A stretch of 53,951 nt of DNA from Deinococcus ruber (GCF_014648095.1 NZ_BMQL01000028.1:1-53951); one strand, 5' to 3'. Positions 42,879-52,413 are shown, counted from the stretch's first letter. Notes: generated from the sequence alone by a model not told the origin. Made by a program: numbers and translations.

Positions 42879-45794
42879 ATGACAGTCATGGATTTTCGTC
42901 TGCCAGGCACCGAACCGCTGTTCGACATGGCACAGCTCTTTGAAGCGCCCTCGTTACGGCTGTGTCTGATCGAGCCGGAGAGCGCCCGGCTGCTGGCTGT
43001 CTCGCCAGATCTACGGCAGCTGATCCCGGAGAATCTGGGAGAGAGTTTCGACGGGTGGTGCGACCCGGATGACCGCTACTGGCTTGACCGCTGGCTGCAG
43101 GGAGCAGTTCCCGAGAGTATGCCATACCTGACAGTGGCTGCCGTTCAGGAGGGCCAGTTGGCCGGTGGGCAGTGGCATCTGCTGCGGCAGCCTTCGGGGG
43201 TGGTGGGGGTGCTGAGCCTTCCTTCCGACGGGCCAGGATTTTCACCGATGGTGACCGCCCTGCTCGATCACCTTCCAACCGATCTGGCCGTGCTGGATGC
43301 ACACGGGCGATACCTGTACACCAACCGCGCGGCCATCCGCGACGACAGCGTTCGCCAGGGAATCATCGGAATGACCGACCGGCAGTATGTCGAGTGGCGT
43401 GGCCATCCGCTGCGGCTGGCCGAACTGCGGGAGGAACAGTTTCGGCGGGCTATCGCCACCCGCCAGCCGCAGCAGTGGGAGGAGGTGCTGGAAACGCCGC
43501 AGGGCCTGCGAACCTTCCGGCGCAGTTACATTCCGGTGTGGTCTGCCCAGGGCGAGTTGCAGCTGATGCTGGGGTACGGCACCGACATCACCCAGTCGGT
43601 GGCCCAGGCACGCCAGGTGGGGTTGCTGGAACGGGTGGTGCTGACGTCCCGCGATCCGACCATGCTGCTGGACGCGTCGCCCGGAGAGCATTACCGGCAG
43701 CTGGTGTACGCCAATCTGGCCTTCGAACGGCTTGGCCTGTGCAGCACGCTCCAGTCATTGATCGGCACCCGCCTCAGTGAGTGGGGTTTCGGTCGGCGCG
43801 ACGAATCGCTGCTCGGGTCGCTGCTCGACCGGCTGGAACTGGAAGGAAGCCTCGAAATCGAGGTGCTGCTGCCCGACCGCCAGCAGTGGGTGGAGTTCTC
43901 GGCCCAGGCGATCCACAACGATCAGGGCAACCTGACTCACTGGGCAGTGCATCTGCGCAACGTCACCGCCCGCAAACGAACCGAGCAGCTGCGCCACAGT
44001 CGCCTACAGGCCGGGACGTTCAGCGTGGAGGGGCGTTCCATTCCGGAAGTGCTGGCCCCCCTGTTGGCGGGCATTCAGCAGTGGGCACCCGGCTGGACGG
44101 CTGCTGTCGTCTTCGGACTCGACGGCGTGGCGCGGGTGGCCGGAGACGTCAGCCGCGCTTTTCGCCGCTGGCTTACCCGCGTGACCTCTGCCGAATTCCG
44201 GGCGATCTGGGCGGAGCGCGATCCCCAGCATCTTGGGCGGCCCCACCATCACCGTGACCTGTGGCACGAGCCGCAGCTCGCTGTCCACCATCAGAAGCTG
44301 CGCCGGGCCGGTATCCGCAGCACCGTCGAAGTCCCGCTGTACGACCACGCCTCTCAGCTGTTGGGCGTGCTGTTTCTGAGTTATCCGGCGATCAGCGAAC
44401 CTCCGGCACTGGTGGCAGACGTCCTGATCGACGAGGCGAGCGCCGTGACCCTGTATCTGGAACGTGATCGGCAGCGGCACCAGCTCGAACTGCTGGCGTA
44501 CAGCGATCCCCTGACGGGCCTGCTCAACCGCTTCGCATTTCTGAAACACGTGGAGACGCAGCTTGCCAGCCGCCCTGCCGACGCCCCCCGGCCAGCCCTG
44601 GCCCTGCTGGATCTCGACCGCTTCAAGCAGGTCAATGACGGTCTGGGCCACGCGGTGGGCGACGTGCTGCTGACACAGGTGGCGCAGCGGCTGCGGCGGC
44701 TGTCCAGTTCAGTCGCTCTGGACGGTCTGGCCCGGCTGGGCGGTGACGAATTCGCGTTTCTGCTCCAGGATGAAGCCCAGATCGATGCCGCGACCACGGC
44801 AACCGAGGTGCTGTTCGCCCCCCCCTTCCTGCTGGCCGGGCGAGCCGTCCACACTGGCCTGTCGCTCGGTTGGAGCGTTGTTTCGCCGTCGGCGTCGGAG
44901 GTGGGCACACTGCTGCGGCAGGCAGACGCCGCCATGTACATCGCCAAGCGCTCTCAGGCGATGGCCCACCGCTATTCGCCCGCTGCACAGCCAAGGCACC
45001 GGGCACTGGCGCTGGAGCAGGCGCTGCACGAGGGGCTGGAGCAGCAGCAGTTTCATCTGGTCTACCAGCCGCAGGTGCGCGTGCAGGACGGAACGGTGTG
45101 CGGGGCCGAGGCGCTGCTGCGCTGGGAGCATCCGGTGCTGGGAGTCGTGGCTCCCGACGAATTCATCGTGGTTGCCGAGGCCACCGGTCTGATCGTGCGG
45201 CTGGGCAACTGGGTGCTGAGGCGTGCCTGCCAGGATGCCCGCCGCTGGAAGCATCCGACCCTGCGTCTCAGCGTCAATATCTCGGCTGTTCAGCTGGCGC
45301 AGGTGTCGTTTCCCGAGATGGTGCGGACGGCACTCCAGCAGAGTGGCTGGCCGGCAGAGCGGCTGGTGCTGGAAATTACCGAGACGGGCTTTCTGACAGA
45401 TCTGGCATTGACTCAGACCTCACTCCAGTCTTTGAGGGCGCAGGGCGTGCGGGTCTCGCTGGATGACTTCGGAACAGGGTATTCATCGTTGGCGCAGGTA
45501 CTGGAACTGCCGCTGGACGAGGTGAAAATCGACCGCCGCTTCATGCAGGCGCTGGACGACAGCCTCCCCGGCAGTGCGGGTGCCCGCGCGATTGTTCAGA
45601 GCACGGTGGCGCTGTCCAGCGTGTTAGGACTGACGGTGGTGGCAGAGGGCGTAGAACGTGAGACCCAGCGCGAGGTGCTTGAGCAGCTGGGCTGTGAGGT
45701 GATGCAGGGCTGGCTGGTCGCGCCCGGCCTCCCGGTGGCCGCCTTCGACCGCTGGCTGGTCAGCTGGCCGGGGCAGTCGGGTGGCCGCCCGTAA
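42879..45794 (+). CDS. PAS-PAS-GAF-GGDEF-EAL cyclic-di-GMP enzyme
   Basis: A 971-residue soluble signalling protein. Two PAS-like domains come first (about 120-240, with AVLDAHGRYLYTNRAA; about 250-370). A GAF domain follows (about 370-530), then GGDEF (about 540-705; SDPLTGLLNRFAF and ARLGGDEFAFLL intact) and EAL (about 715-965; CGAEALLRWEHP, LEITETGFL, DDFGTGYSSL, VKIDRRFM). Both the synthase and phosphodiesterase motifs look competent, so the net activity is not predictable. ATG 42879 is chosen as the first Met near the ordered part; ATG 42888 is also possible. No transmembrane segment, so it senses a cytoplasmic cue. Confidence 0.9.
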   Translation: MTVMDFRLPGTEPLFDMAQLFEAPSLRLCLIEPESARLLAVSPDLRQLIPENLGESFDGWCDPDDRYWLDRWLQGAVPESMPYLTVAAVQEGQLAGGQWHLLRQPSGVVGVLSLPSDGPGFSPMVTALLDHLPTDLAVLDAHGRYLYTNRAAIRDDSVRQGIIGMTDRQYVEWRGHPLRLAELREEQFRRAIATRQPQQWEEVLETPQGLRTFRRSYIPVWSAQGELQLMLGYGTDITQSVAQARQVGLLERVVLTSRDPTMLLDASPGEHYRQLVYANLAFERLGLCSTLQSLIGTRLSEWGFGRRDESLLGSLLDRLELEGSLEIEVLLPDRQQWVEFSAQAIHNDQGNLTHWAVHLRNVTARKRTEQLRHSRLQAGTFSVEGRSIPEVLAPLLAGIQQWAPGWTAAVVFGLDGVARVAGDVSRAFRRWLTRVTSAEFRAIWAERDPQHLGRPHHHRDLWHEPQLAVHHQKLRRAGIRSTVEVPLYDHASQLLGVLFLSYPAISEPPALVADVLIDEASAVTLYLERDRQRHQLELLAYSDPLTGLLNRFAFLKHVETQLASRPADAPRPALALLDLDRFKQVNDGLGHAVGDVLLTQVAQRLRRLSSSVALDGLARLGGDEFAFLLQDEAQIDAATTATEVLFAPPFLLAGRAVHTGLSLGWSVVSPSASEVGTLLRQADAAMYIAKRSQAMAHRYSPAAQPRHRALALEQALHEGLEQQQFHLVYQPQVRVQDGTVCGAEALLRWEHPVLGVVAPDEFIVVAEATGLIVRLGNWVLRRACQDARRWKHPTLRLSVNISAVQLAQVSFPEMVRTALQQSGWPAERLVLEITETGFLTDLALTQTSLQSLRAQGVRVSLDDFGTGYSSLAQVLELPLDEVKIDRRFMQALDDSLPGSAGARAIVQSTVALSSVLGLTVVAEGVERETQREVLEQLGCEVMQGWLVAPGLPVAAFDRWLVSWPGQSGGRP

Positions 45795-45889
45795 CTGCAT
45801 CCACGCCCGGTCTACCGTTGGCTGTTCAAACTCGATCTTGACATAGAGGAAGGGCGGAGTGGGGCTGAAGCTACCCGGAACGCGAAAGC

Positions 45890-46522
45890 TCAGCGCCCGC
45901 TCAACTCGGCTTCCAGCTGAGCCCGCATCTGACGGTGCAGCGGCGCACTGAGGAGGTGCTCGATCTCAGCGGGGGTGTGAAACTTGCTGTAGTAATACTC
46001 GAAGGTGTCGAGCACGCTGGGGCCGTCCAGTGGCCGCTGACCTTCGAGCGTCACGGGTTGCCCGGCCTGCACCTTGCCCTCCGAGATGACCCTCGCGTAG
46101 AAACCGGGACGGCGTACCCTGCGAAACGTTTTGACGAACTGCGGGTCGTTCATTCGCACCGCCAGAGTGACGCAGGGAATGCGTGCCGAAGTGATTTCGA
46201 GCACCACCTCACCGACATGCAGGCGCTCACCAATGCTCATAGGGGCCGATTCGAGGTCGGAAACGAGCAGATTCTCCCCGAACGTGCCCGGAGCCAGAAC
46301 CCGGCCCAGCAACTGGCTCCAGAAATCGTAATCCGGCTGAGTGAAGACGTACACTGCCTGGTCGAGACCGCCGTGATTCTCGGTATCGACAATATGATCG
46401 CCGCTGAGCCCAAGGGCACCGATCTGAACCGGTTCGCTGACCGGAACTTTGAAGATGCCGCTCTGGCCGCTTTTGGCTTCAATGGAACGTGGTGTACCGA
46501 TATTGACGCTCAGCAGCCGCAT
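45890..46522 (-). CDS. MOSC-domain protein, YiiM-like
   Basis: A 210-residue protein of the MOSC family, which handles sulfur or molybdenum cofactor-dependent reactions; YiiM relatives detoxify N-hydroxylated bases. Seen: LGLSGDHIVDTENHGGLDQAVYVFTQPDYDFW (metal-site Asp/His region) and ITSARIPCVTLAVRM with the conserved MOSC cysteine. The C-terminal 3-alpha extension is EYYYSKFHTPAEIEHLL. The start ATG 46522 is six bases after TACACT on the minus strand, so the transcript is likely leaderless. Confidence 0.9.
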   Translation of the reverse strand: MRLLSVNIGTPRSIEAKSGQSGIFKVPVSEPVQIGALGLSGDHIVDTENHGGLDQAVYVFTQPDYDFWSQLLGRVLAPGTFGENLLVSDLESAPMSIGERLHVGEVVLEITSARIPCVTLAVRMNDPQFVKTFRRVRRPGFYARVISEGKVQAGQPVTLEGQRPLDGPSVLDTFEYYYSKFHTPAEIEHLLSAPLHRQMRAQLEAELSGR

Positions 46523-46528
46523 AGCCCG

Positions 46529-46534
46529 AGTGTA
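46529..46534 (-). promoter_or_regulatory. -10 box of the MOSC gene (leaderless)
   Basis: TACACT on the minus strand ends 6 nt before the ATG, with no ribosome site between. The -35 region is not recognisable. This is the arrangement expected for a leaderless mRNA. Confidence 0.5.
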
Positions 46535-46694
46535 ACAGCCTGCACCGGCTCCGCAGCTCTGAGCACTGTTCGCGCTGTGCAGGTCAACCGACAGCACCGA
46601 TACAGTGATTGATCTCCGCGTTCCTTGAAGATAGATTCGTCCCGGATGCTGTCCATTCTTCCTGCTATCTCACCTTTTCCGGTTGCTCCACAGA

Positions 46695-47279
46695 TCACTC
46701 AGCGCGTCCGTCGCCTGCCAGGGGAGCGCCTCCCGGAAAATCGTCCGAGAGCTTGATGGACAATTCGACCTCCCACACAGACTTCCTCGGCTCAAGGCGG
46801 TAGTCGGTCAGGTACGCCTCGTACCGGCAGCGGAAGCCATCGCCCGTAGGGGCATCCCAGCGGTCCCAGACGAGGCCTTCCTGCTTTGCCCAGTCCAGCA
46901 GCGCCCTGTTCGCTCTCAGTGCATATCTGGAATACCGCAGGCTGGCATACTGCCCGGCAGGCAAGACCCCCGGCCTGACGCGCTCGTCGCCGGGAAAGGG
47001 TTCGGGAACCAGACAGCCCACTTCGATGTCCATCGGCCCGTTCATGTCAATCACATGCAGCCGCAGAAAGAATGGCCTGGCGTCGGTCGCGCCCTGCGCC
47101 TTCAGCCACACGCGCAGCTCTTTCAGGAGCTGATCTACGACGGCGAACATGCCCTTAAACGGCGTGACCGTGCGGATGCCCACACAGGATCGCTCGCTTC
47201 GGTACTGGATGACTGGTTTCCCGATGTACTGTTGTTCGGCGTGGGCGGGTTCCGGGTGATGGAGAGAGGGTTTTGCCAT
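46695..47279 (-). CDS. GyrI-like / effector-binding domain protein
   Basis: A 194-residue soluble protein with the SHS2-type fold of AraC effector-binding and GyrI-like domains. YIGKPVIQYRSERSCVGIRTVTPFKGM is the first strand pair; PFFLRLHVIDMNGPMDIEVGCLVPEPF and AGQYASLRYSRY match the second repeat, and GDGFRCRYEAYLTDYRLEP is the typical C-terminal strand region. It has no DNA-binding domain, so it may bind a small hydrophobic ligand directly. AGGAGG lies 5 nt before ATG 47279. Confidence 0.85.
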   Translation of the reverse strand: MAKPSLHHPEPAHAEQQYIGKPVIQYRSERSCVGIRTVTPFKGMFAVVDQLLKELRVWLKAQGATDARPFFLRLHVIDMNGPMDIEVGCLVPEPFPGDERVRPGVLPAGQYASLRYSRYALRANRALLDWAKQEGLVWDRWDAPTGDGFRCRYEAYLTDYRLEPRKSVWEVELSIKLSDDFPGGAPLAGDGRAE

Positions 47280-47635
47280 GACAGCCTCCTGGTCGCACAA
47301 GGATCTTCGCCGGTTGTGGTCGGGTCTTGAGGGTTGCCTTCATCGGCCACCGCCTGCTTCCAGAGGGGCAGCGAGGAAGCCGGAGCTGCGCCCAGTTTAC
47401 CTGCTCCCACAGGATGCAGGCATCAAGGGCGGCAGTCCGGTCATGCGCTGGTGCCCCGGCTCCATCCAGAGGCCGCCCGCCCGCCGAGACAGCGCTGAGG
47501 CTGAAAGTCACCGCTTCGGCTTCCTGAGAAAAGAATCGTCGCTGCCTGCGTACCCGAGGAGAAACGGACCTCCGCCTGGTTGGGGCAGGTGGCCCGCTGG
47601 TGGGCTTTACGCAGCTCAGTCGGCGTCTCGGCGGT
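47280..47635. other. Intergenic region, no gene recognised
   Basis: These 356 bp lie between two leftward genes. The frames crossing it on both strands have a composition typical of non-coding shadow frames, with no conserved motif. The first part holds the ribosome site and promoter of the GyrI-like gene. Confidence 0.4.
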
Positions 47636-48691
47636 TTAACGCGCCAGCACCCAGAGTCCCAGCAGGCCCAGGGCATACAGGCCCACGACTCCCCAGGAAT
47701 CCAGTCCAAGCAGCCCCCACTGACGCCGCGACCGAAAGACCAGACCGTACAGGTACACCCCTGTCAACAGCACGCCCAGGGCCGTCAGGTACAGGTCACT
47801 GCGCTGAAGTTGCGGCAGCACCGCCTGTCCAGAGAGGAGAGAGGCCACGAGAAACAGCACCGGCAGGAAGGCATTGCCGCCGAAGATATCGCTGACGGCC
47901 AGTTCGTAGTCGCCCAGGCGCACAGAAGCCAGTCCGGTCGAGATCTCTGGCAGTGCAGTGGCGACGGCCAGAACGGTCGCGCCAAACACCACCCCACTCA
48001 GATGAAGATGCTGCGCCAGCGCTTCTCCACTCAATGCCAGGACCAGGCCCGCCCCAAGGGTAACCAGGGCCGCAACGCCGAACGTCAGGACTGCCCGTAC
48101 CGTGCTGGTGGCGTCGTTGCGTTCCTGCTGCTGCTGCCGGGCGTGCTGTACTTCGGGTGGGAAGGTCAACGCTGGCCCTTCAGCTTTCCACGGAATCGCC
48201 TGAGCCTTACTGATCAGCCACATGCCCACGCCCCAGAGCACCGCGATCAGCAACGTGCCGGGTTCGAGGCGTCCCCACACTGCGGTCTTGGGCAGCTGTG
48301 CCCCCATCACAACGCCCATCAGCACAGCGGTGACCAGCGTGCCTTCGAGCACCAGATTCAGCGAACGGCTCAGACTGGTGAGTGGGGCCTGCCGACCCAG
48401 CCCGAATGCGTCGATGACTGCCAGCACCACCGTCTGCACGGCGATACCGCCCAGGATGTTCCCGATAGCCAGTTCCAGATGGTGAGAGAGGGCGGCACTG
48501 ATGGTGATGGCCATTTCTGGCAGGTTCGTGGCGACGGCAAGAAGAATGAGGCCGCCCAGCGCCGCGCCCAGGTGAAAGCGGTCGTCGATGATGTCGGTGG
48601 CAGCGGAGAGCCGAATTCCAGCCATCCAGGTTGCACCTGCTGCGAGCACGAACGCGAGCACCAGGAGGGGGACGGACAGGAGAGCGAACAT
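47636..48691 (-). CDS. CaCA-family cation (Na+/Ca2+ type) exchanger
   Basis: A 351-residue inner-membrane protein with about ten hydrophobic helices. The two alpha repeats are GGLILLAVATNLPEMAITISAAL (about 46-68) and GATVLAVATALPEISTGLASVRLGDYELAVSDIFGGNAF (about 238-276), each with the ion-binding Glu in NLPE or ALPE. A hydrophilic loop with a QQQQ stretch separates the halves. It exports Ca2+ or similar cations against Na+ or H+. ATG 48691 gives a hydrophobic first helix. TAGACT lies 11 nt upstream as a candidate -10. Confidence 0.91.
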   Translation of the reverse strand: MFALLSVPLLVLAFVLAAGATWMAGIRLSAATDIIDDRFHLGAALGGLILLAVATNLPEMAITISAALSHHLELAIGNILGGIAVQTVVLAVIDAFGLGRQAPLTSLSRSLNLVLEGTLVTAVLMGVVMGAQLPKTAVWGRLEPGTLLIAVLWGVGMWLISKAQAIPWKAEGPALTFPPEVQHARQQQQERNDATSTVRAVLTFGVAALVTLGAGLVLALSGEALAQHLHLSGVVFGATVLAVATALPEISTGLASVRLGDYELAVSDIFGGNAFLPVLFLVASLLSGQAVLPQLQRSDLYLTALGVLLTGVYLYGLVFRSRRQWGLLGLDSWGVVGLYALGLLGLWVLAR

Positions 48692-48817
48692 AGATGGCTG
48701 TGAGTCTAGTCTCTCTGGAGCAGGAGTCCGAAGTCGGAGGCAGAACGGAGCAGGTGGACGGGTTCTCGCCAGCGGGCAGGGAACAGCGTCCCAGATGACC
48801 TTTCGGCCTTTTTTTCT

Positions 48818-48846
48818 GGTGCCCTCGGGGAAGCACCCGGGGCACC
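48818..48846 (-). terminator. Hairpin downstream of the lacI-type gene
   Basis: GGTGCCC-T-CGGG (48818-48829) pairs with CCCGGGGCACC (48836-48846): 11 bp with one bulged T and a 6-nt loop, 20 bp beyond the regulator's stop. A T7 run flanks it on the plus strand, the wrong side for this gene. Probably a transcript end. Confidence 0.45.
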
Positions 48847-48865
48847 GTACCTCTCCCCAGGTCTG

Positions 48866-49894
48866 CTAGGGCCGGGCTGTCGATTCCCGCACGATCAGTT
48901 CGGTTGGAAACGGCGCAGGCGGGGGCACCTCTGTTCCACTTTCCAGCGCTGCCAGGATCTGAACAGCCACCTCGCCCATGTGCAGCAGTGGCTGCCGAAC
49001 CGTCGTCAGGCCAGGACGTGAAGCGGTCGCCATCGGCAGGTCGTCAAATCCGACGATGGACACTTCCCCGGGCACCTTCAACCCGAGATCCTGGGCTGTA
49101 TGCAGCGCCCCCAGCGCCATGGCGTCTCCTGACACGAAGAGGGCCGTGGGCGGAACAGGCAGCCGGAGCAGGGTCTTGGCCGCCCGCTCTCCGCTTCCTT
49201 TGGTGAAATCGCCGTGCTGCACGTAGTCTGGCAGCAGGGGCAGGCCAGCCCGCGCCAGGCTTTCACGGTAGCCGCGAAAACGCTCATGGGCATCGTTGCG
49301 TTCATACGGGGCGTTGCTGGTAGAAACGTTTTGTATGTCTGGTTCGGCTTCCAGGCCACTGATAAAGCCGATGCGGGTGTGGCCCAGGGTCAGCAGATGC
49401 TGCATGGCTGAGCAGGCACCACCGTAATTGTCCACCGTCAGGGGATGTGCCGACGGGCCGTCCACACTCACCACATGCGGCGGCAGGTCGGCGCTGAACC
49501 ACGGTGCCTGCCGCGAAGGTTGAATCAGCAGCGCTCCGACGGAAAGCCGCGACATCATGGAGAAATCTGAGGTGCTGTTCGGACTGAGCATCATCACGAC
49601 CAGATCGTAATTGAGGCGTTCGGCGGCCTCTGCCGCTCCCTGCACCACCTCGGCTGCGTAGGGCCGGTTCAGTTTCGGCGTGAAGACGCTGATCATGCGG
49701 TTGTGGCCGCCCGCCAGACTGCGTGCCAGCGGATTTACCCGGTAGCCAGTCTGAGCGATGGCGTCCAACACCCGCTGACGCGTGGCCGGACGCACATTGC
49801 GCGTGCCGTTGATGACGTTCGAGACGGTCATGGGCGACACGCCTGCCCGGCGGGCCACATCGTTGAGCGTAATGGTGGAGCGTTCGTCTAGCAT
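48866..49894 (-). CDS. LacI-family transcriptional regulator
   Basis: A 342-residue repressor. The N-terminal HTH is ITLNDVARRAGVSPMTVSNVIN (about residues 8-29) with the hinge YRVNPLARSLAGG. The periplasmic-binding-like sensor follows: MISVFTPKLNRPYAAEVVQGA, GHTRIGFISGLEAEP and VSIVGFDDLPMATASRPGLTTVRQP. ATG 49894 is chosen for the AAGGA site just upstream; an adjacent GTG 49897 is possible. It is divergent from a polysaccharide-degradation pair. Two palindromes between them are its likely operators, giving autoregulation and sugar-induced expression. It ends in TAG. Confidence 0.93.
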   Translation of the reverse strand: MLDERSTITLNDVARRAGVSPMTVSNVINGTRNVRPATRQRVLDAIAQTGYRVNPLARSLAGGHNRMISVFTPKLNRPYAAEVVQGAAEAAERLNYDLVVMMLSPNSTSDFSMMSRLSVGALLIQPSRQAPWFSADLPPHVVSVDGPSAHPLTVDNYGGACSAMQHLLTLGHTRIGFISGLEAEPDIQNVSTSNAPYERNDAHERFRGYRESLARAGLPLLPDYVQHGDFTKGSGERAAKTLLRLPVPPTALFVSGDAMALGALHTAQDLGLKVPGEVSIVGFDDLPMATASRPGLTTVRQPLLHMGEVAVQILAALESGTEVPPPAPFPTELIVRESTARP

Positions 49895-49961
49895 CACTGT
49901 CCTTGACGTGTCAGAGGTCTTTGCAGTTCGGCGTAAAGCATAAACTCATACTTTTTTCATT

Positions 49962-49977
49962 ATTATAGCGCTATTCT
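49962..49977. promoter_or_regulatory. LacI-type operator 1, proximal to lacI
   Basis: ATAGCGCTAT (49965-49974) is a perfect 10-bp palindrome with the central CG of LacI-family sites. On the minus strand TATAAT (49967-49962) overlaps it as the -10 of the regulator gene, so binding would block its promoter. Confidence 0.7.
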
Positions 49978-50080
49978 GAGTTGTACACATCACAATTTAC
50001 TGCTTCCACCCGCTCTGAATGCTCGGGACAGCGCGACTGCTGTTTCATACGACTTCATAGTGTATCGGTCTCTTACGAGC

Positions 50081-50100
50081 AAATTATAGCGCTATAATTT
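50081..50100. promoter_or_regulatory. LacI-type operator 2 with promoter of the glucanase genes
   Basis: A perfect 20-bp palindrome, AAATTATAGCGCTATAATTT, sharing the core ATAGCGCTAT with operator 1 about 120 bp away. It contains TATAAT (50093-50098) as a rightward -10; the -35 is weak. The spacing would allow DNA looping by a tetrameric regulator. Confidence 0.8.
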
Positions 50101-50187
50101 GGACTTTTCTGGCTCAGCTGGCCGCCCAATACGGCACCGTGTCGTCGGTGCTCCAAGCTTCTCTCAGCACCACTCCTGAGGTCTGCT

Positions 50188-52413
50188 ATGAAGAACGTTG
50201 CCACTCTGATGATTGGATTGACCCTCGCTCTCAGCGCCTGCGGTTCACAGAACGGCCTTCCTGGCGGGCCAGGCTCCGGCAACTCGCTGTTGCACGCTCA
50301 GGCGGTGACCGGCTGCGCCACCACCAACCTCGCCCAGGGTAAACCCGCGACCGCGTCATCGACAGAAAATGCCGCTTCGCTGGGTGCAGGTGCGGCGGTC
50401 GATAACAATACGGCGACGCGCTGGTCGAGTGCGTTCAGTGACGCCCAGTGGCTTCAGGTCGATCTGGGCAGCTCGCAGCCGCTCTGCGGCGTCACCATTC
50501 AGTGGGAAGCGGCGTATGCCAAGACCTTTCAGATGCTGGTGTCGAACGACGGCACCACCTGGACGGCTGCTTCGCCCGTCACCACCGGTACCGGCGGCAC
50601 ACAGAACCTCAGCATCAGCGGCACCGGACGGTATCTCCGGATGAACGGCATTCAGCGGGTCACCCAGTACGGGTACTCCATTTTCGAGCTTCAGGTCTTC
50701 GGAGGCACCGGCGTGACACCACTTCCCACTTCTGATACCCCCGACTTCGGGCCGAACGTCAGTATTTTCGATACTTCCACTCCCACCGCGACCATTCAGT
50801 CGAAACTCGACACGGCCTTCAACGCCCAGCTCAAGAATCCCTCGGCGCAGTTCGGCGACCAGCGCAACGTGTTTCTCTTCAAGCCCGGTACGTATGGCCG
50901 CGTGTGGGCGAACGTCGGGTTCTATACCACCGTCGCCGGGCTGGGGCTGAATCCGGACGACGTTACGCTCAGCGGCAGCATCAACGTGGACAGCGGCTGG
51001 GTGTACGGCGACGAGAAGAACGCCACCCAGAATTTCTGGAGAAGCGCCGAGAATATCGCGGTGGTTCCAGAGGGCGGCACGGATCGCTGGGCCGTGTCAC
51101 AGGCCGCGCCGATGCGCCGCGTGCACATCAGAGGCAACCTCACGATGGGGCCATCCAATCAGGACGGCGGGCAGGGCTACTCCAGCGGCGGCTTCATCGC
51201 CGACAGCAAGGTGGACGGTCAGGTCACGTCCGGCTCGCAGCAACAGTGGTACACCCGTGACAGCACCCTGGGCAGCTGGAGCGGCAGCAACTGGAACATG
51301 GTGTTCTCGGGCGTGGGCGGCGCACCGGCCCAGAGCTTCCCCACTCCGCCGTATACCGTGCTCGGCGGCACACCGGTCTCGCGTGAAAAGCCGTATCTGT
51401 ATATCGATTCCGCTGGCAAATACCGGGTCTTCCTGCCAAATCTGCGGACCAACTCGGCGAATGCGACGTGGCCGAACACGCCCGGCACCTCGCTGCCCCT
51501 GAGCCAGTTTTATGTCGCCAAGCCCGGCGACAGCGCCGCGACCCTCAACCAGGCGCTCGCCCAGGGCCTGAATCTCTTCTTCACCCCTGGCGTCTACCAT
51601 GTGTCGCAGACCGTCAACGTGACCCGTGCGAACACCGTGATTTTCGGTCTTGGCTTCGCCACCCTGGTGCCCGACAACGGCGTGAATGCCATGAGCGTGG
51701 CCGACGTCGACGGCGTCAGGATTGCTGGTCTTCTCTTCGACGCTGGGACGGTCAACAGCGCTGCCCTGCTGACCGTGGGCACCAGCGGTTCACACATCAG
51801 CCACGCCGCCAATCCCACGACTGTACAGGACGTGTATTTCCGCATCGGCGGCGCGGTGGCGGGCAAAGCGACCACCAGCCTGATCGTCAACAGCGACAAC
51901 ACCATCGTCGATCACATCTGGGCGTGGCGGGCCGATCACGGCAACTCGCCGACCGGCTGGACGGTGAATACCGCCGATACGGGGATGATCGTCAACGGCA
52001 ACAGTGTGCTGGCAACCGGCCTGTTCGTCGAGCACTATCAGAAATACCAGGTGATCTGGAACGGTCAGAACGGCAAAACGGTCTTCTTTCAGAACGAGAT
52101 GCCCTACGACGTGCCCAATCAGGCCACCTGGCGCAGTGGGGCCAAGGGTTACGCAGCGTATAAGGTCGCCGACAGCGTGACCACCCATGAGGCCTGGGGG
52201 CTGGGCGCGTACTCGTATTTCAACGTCGATCCGACGATTCATGCCGACCGCGCCATCGAAGTGCCCACTGTGGCAGGCGTGAAGATCCATGACGCCCTGA
52301 CGGTGTCGCTCGGCAATGTCGGCTTTATCGACCACGTTGTCAACACGGCTGGCCCGGCTGCGCCTCAGCCCGGCACCAATACCCAGCCGAGCAACCTCAT
52401 CAGCTACCCCTGA
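50188..52413 (+). CDS. Discoidin-domain lipoprotein with a parallel beta-helix-like region
   Basis: A 741-residue exported lipoprotein. The signal is MKNVATLMIGLTLALSAC. A discoidin (F5/8 type C, CBM32-like) domain follows (about 42-172; ATRWSSAFSDAQWLQVDLGS, YGYSIFELQVFGG). The remaining 560 residues are strand-rich and Asn/Gly-rich, including VFLFKPGTYGRVWANVGFYTTVAGLGL and NLFFTPGVYHVSQTVNVTRANTVIFGLGFATL, a pattern typical of right-handed beta-helix lyases and of GH55-like proteins often annotated as 'adenylyl cyclase' in actinomycetes. The catalytic residues are not obvious. It follows a strong operator and precedes a glucanase gene, so a glucan-active role is likely. GAGGT lies 5 nt before the ATG. 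Confidence 0.85.
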   Translation: MKNVATLMIGLTLALSACGSQNGLPGGPGSGNSLLHAQAVTGCATTNLAQGKPATASSTENAASLGAGAAVDNNTATRWSSAFSDAQWLQVDLGSSQPLCGVTIQWEAAYAKTFQMLVSNDGTTWTAASPVTTGTGGTQNLSISGTGRYLRMNGIQRVTQYGYSIFELQVFGGTGVTPLPTSDTPDFGPNVSIFDTSTPTATIQSKLDTAFNAQLKNPSAQFGDQRNVFLFKPGTYGRVWANVGFYTTVAGLGLNPDDVTLSGSINVDSGWVYGDEKNATQNFWRSAENIAVVPEGGTDRWAVSQAAPMRRVHIRGNLTMGPSNQDGGQGYSSGGFIADSKVDGQVTSGSQQQWYTRDSTLGSWSGSNWNMVFSGVGGAPAQSFPTPPYTVLGGTPVSREKPYLYIDSAGKYRVFLPNLRTNSANATWPNTPGTSLPLSQFYVAKPGDSAATLNQALAQGLNLFFTPGVYHVSQTVNVTRANTVIFGLGFATLVPDNGVNAMSVADVDGVRIAGLLFDAGTVNSAALLTVGTSGSHISHAANPTTVQDVYFRIGGAVAGKATTSLIVNSDNTIVDHIWAWRADHGNSPTGWTVNTADTGMIVNGNSVLATGLFVEHYQKYQVIWNGQNGKTVFFQNEMPYDVPNQATWRSGAKGYAAYKVADSVTTHEAWGLGAYSYFNVDPTIHADRAIEVPTVAGVKIHDALTVSLGNVGFIDHVVNTAGPAAPQPGTNTQPSNLISYP

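Noticed and set aside
47155..47709. A 184-codon minus-strand frame spanning the gap before the exchanger.
   Set aside because: It overlaps the start of the GyrI-like gene and the end of the exchanger gene in other frames and has an Arg/Pro-rich chance composition.
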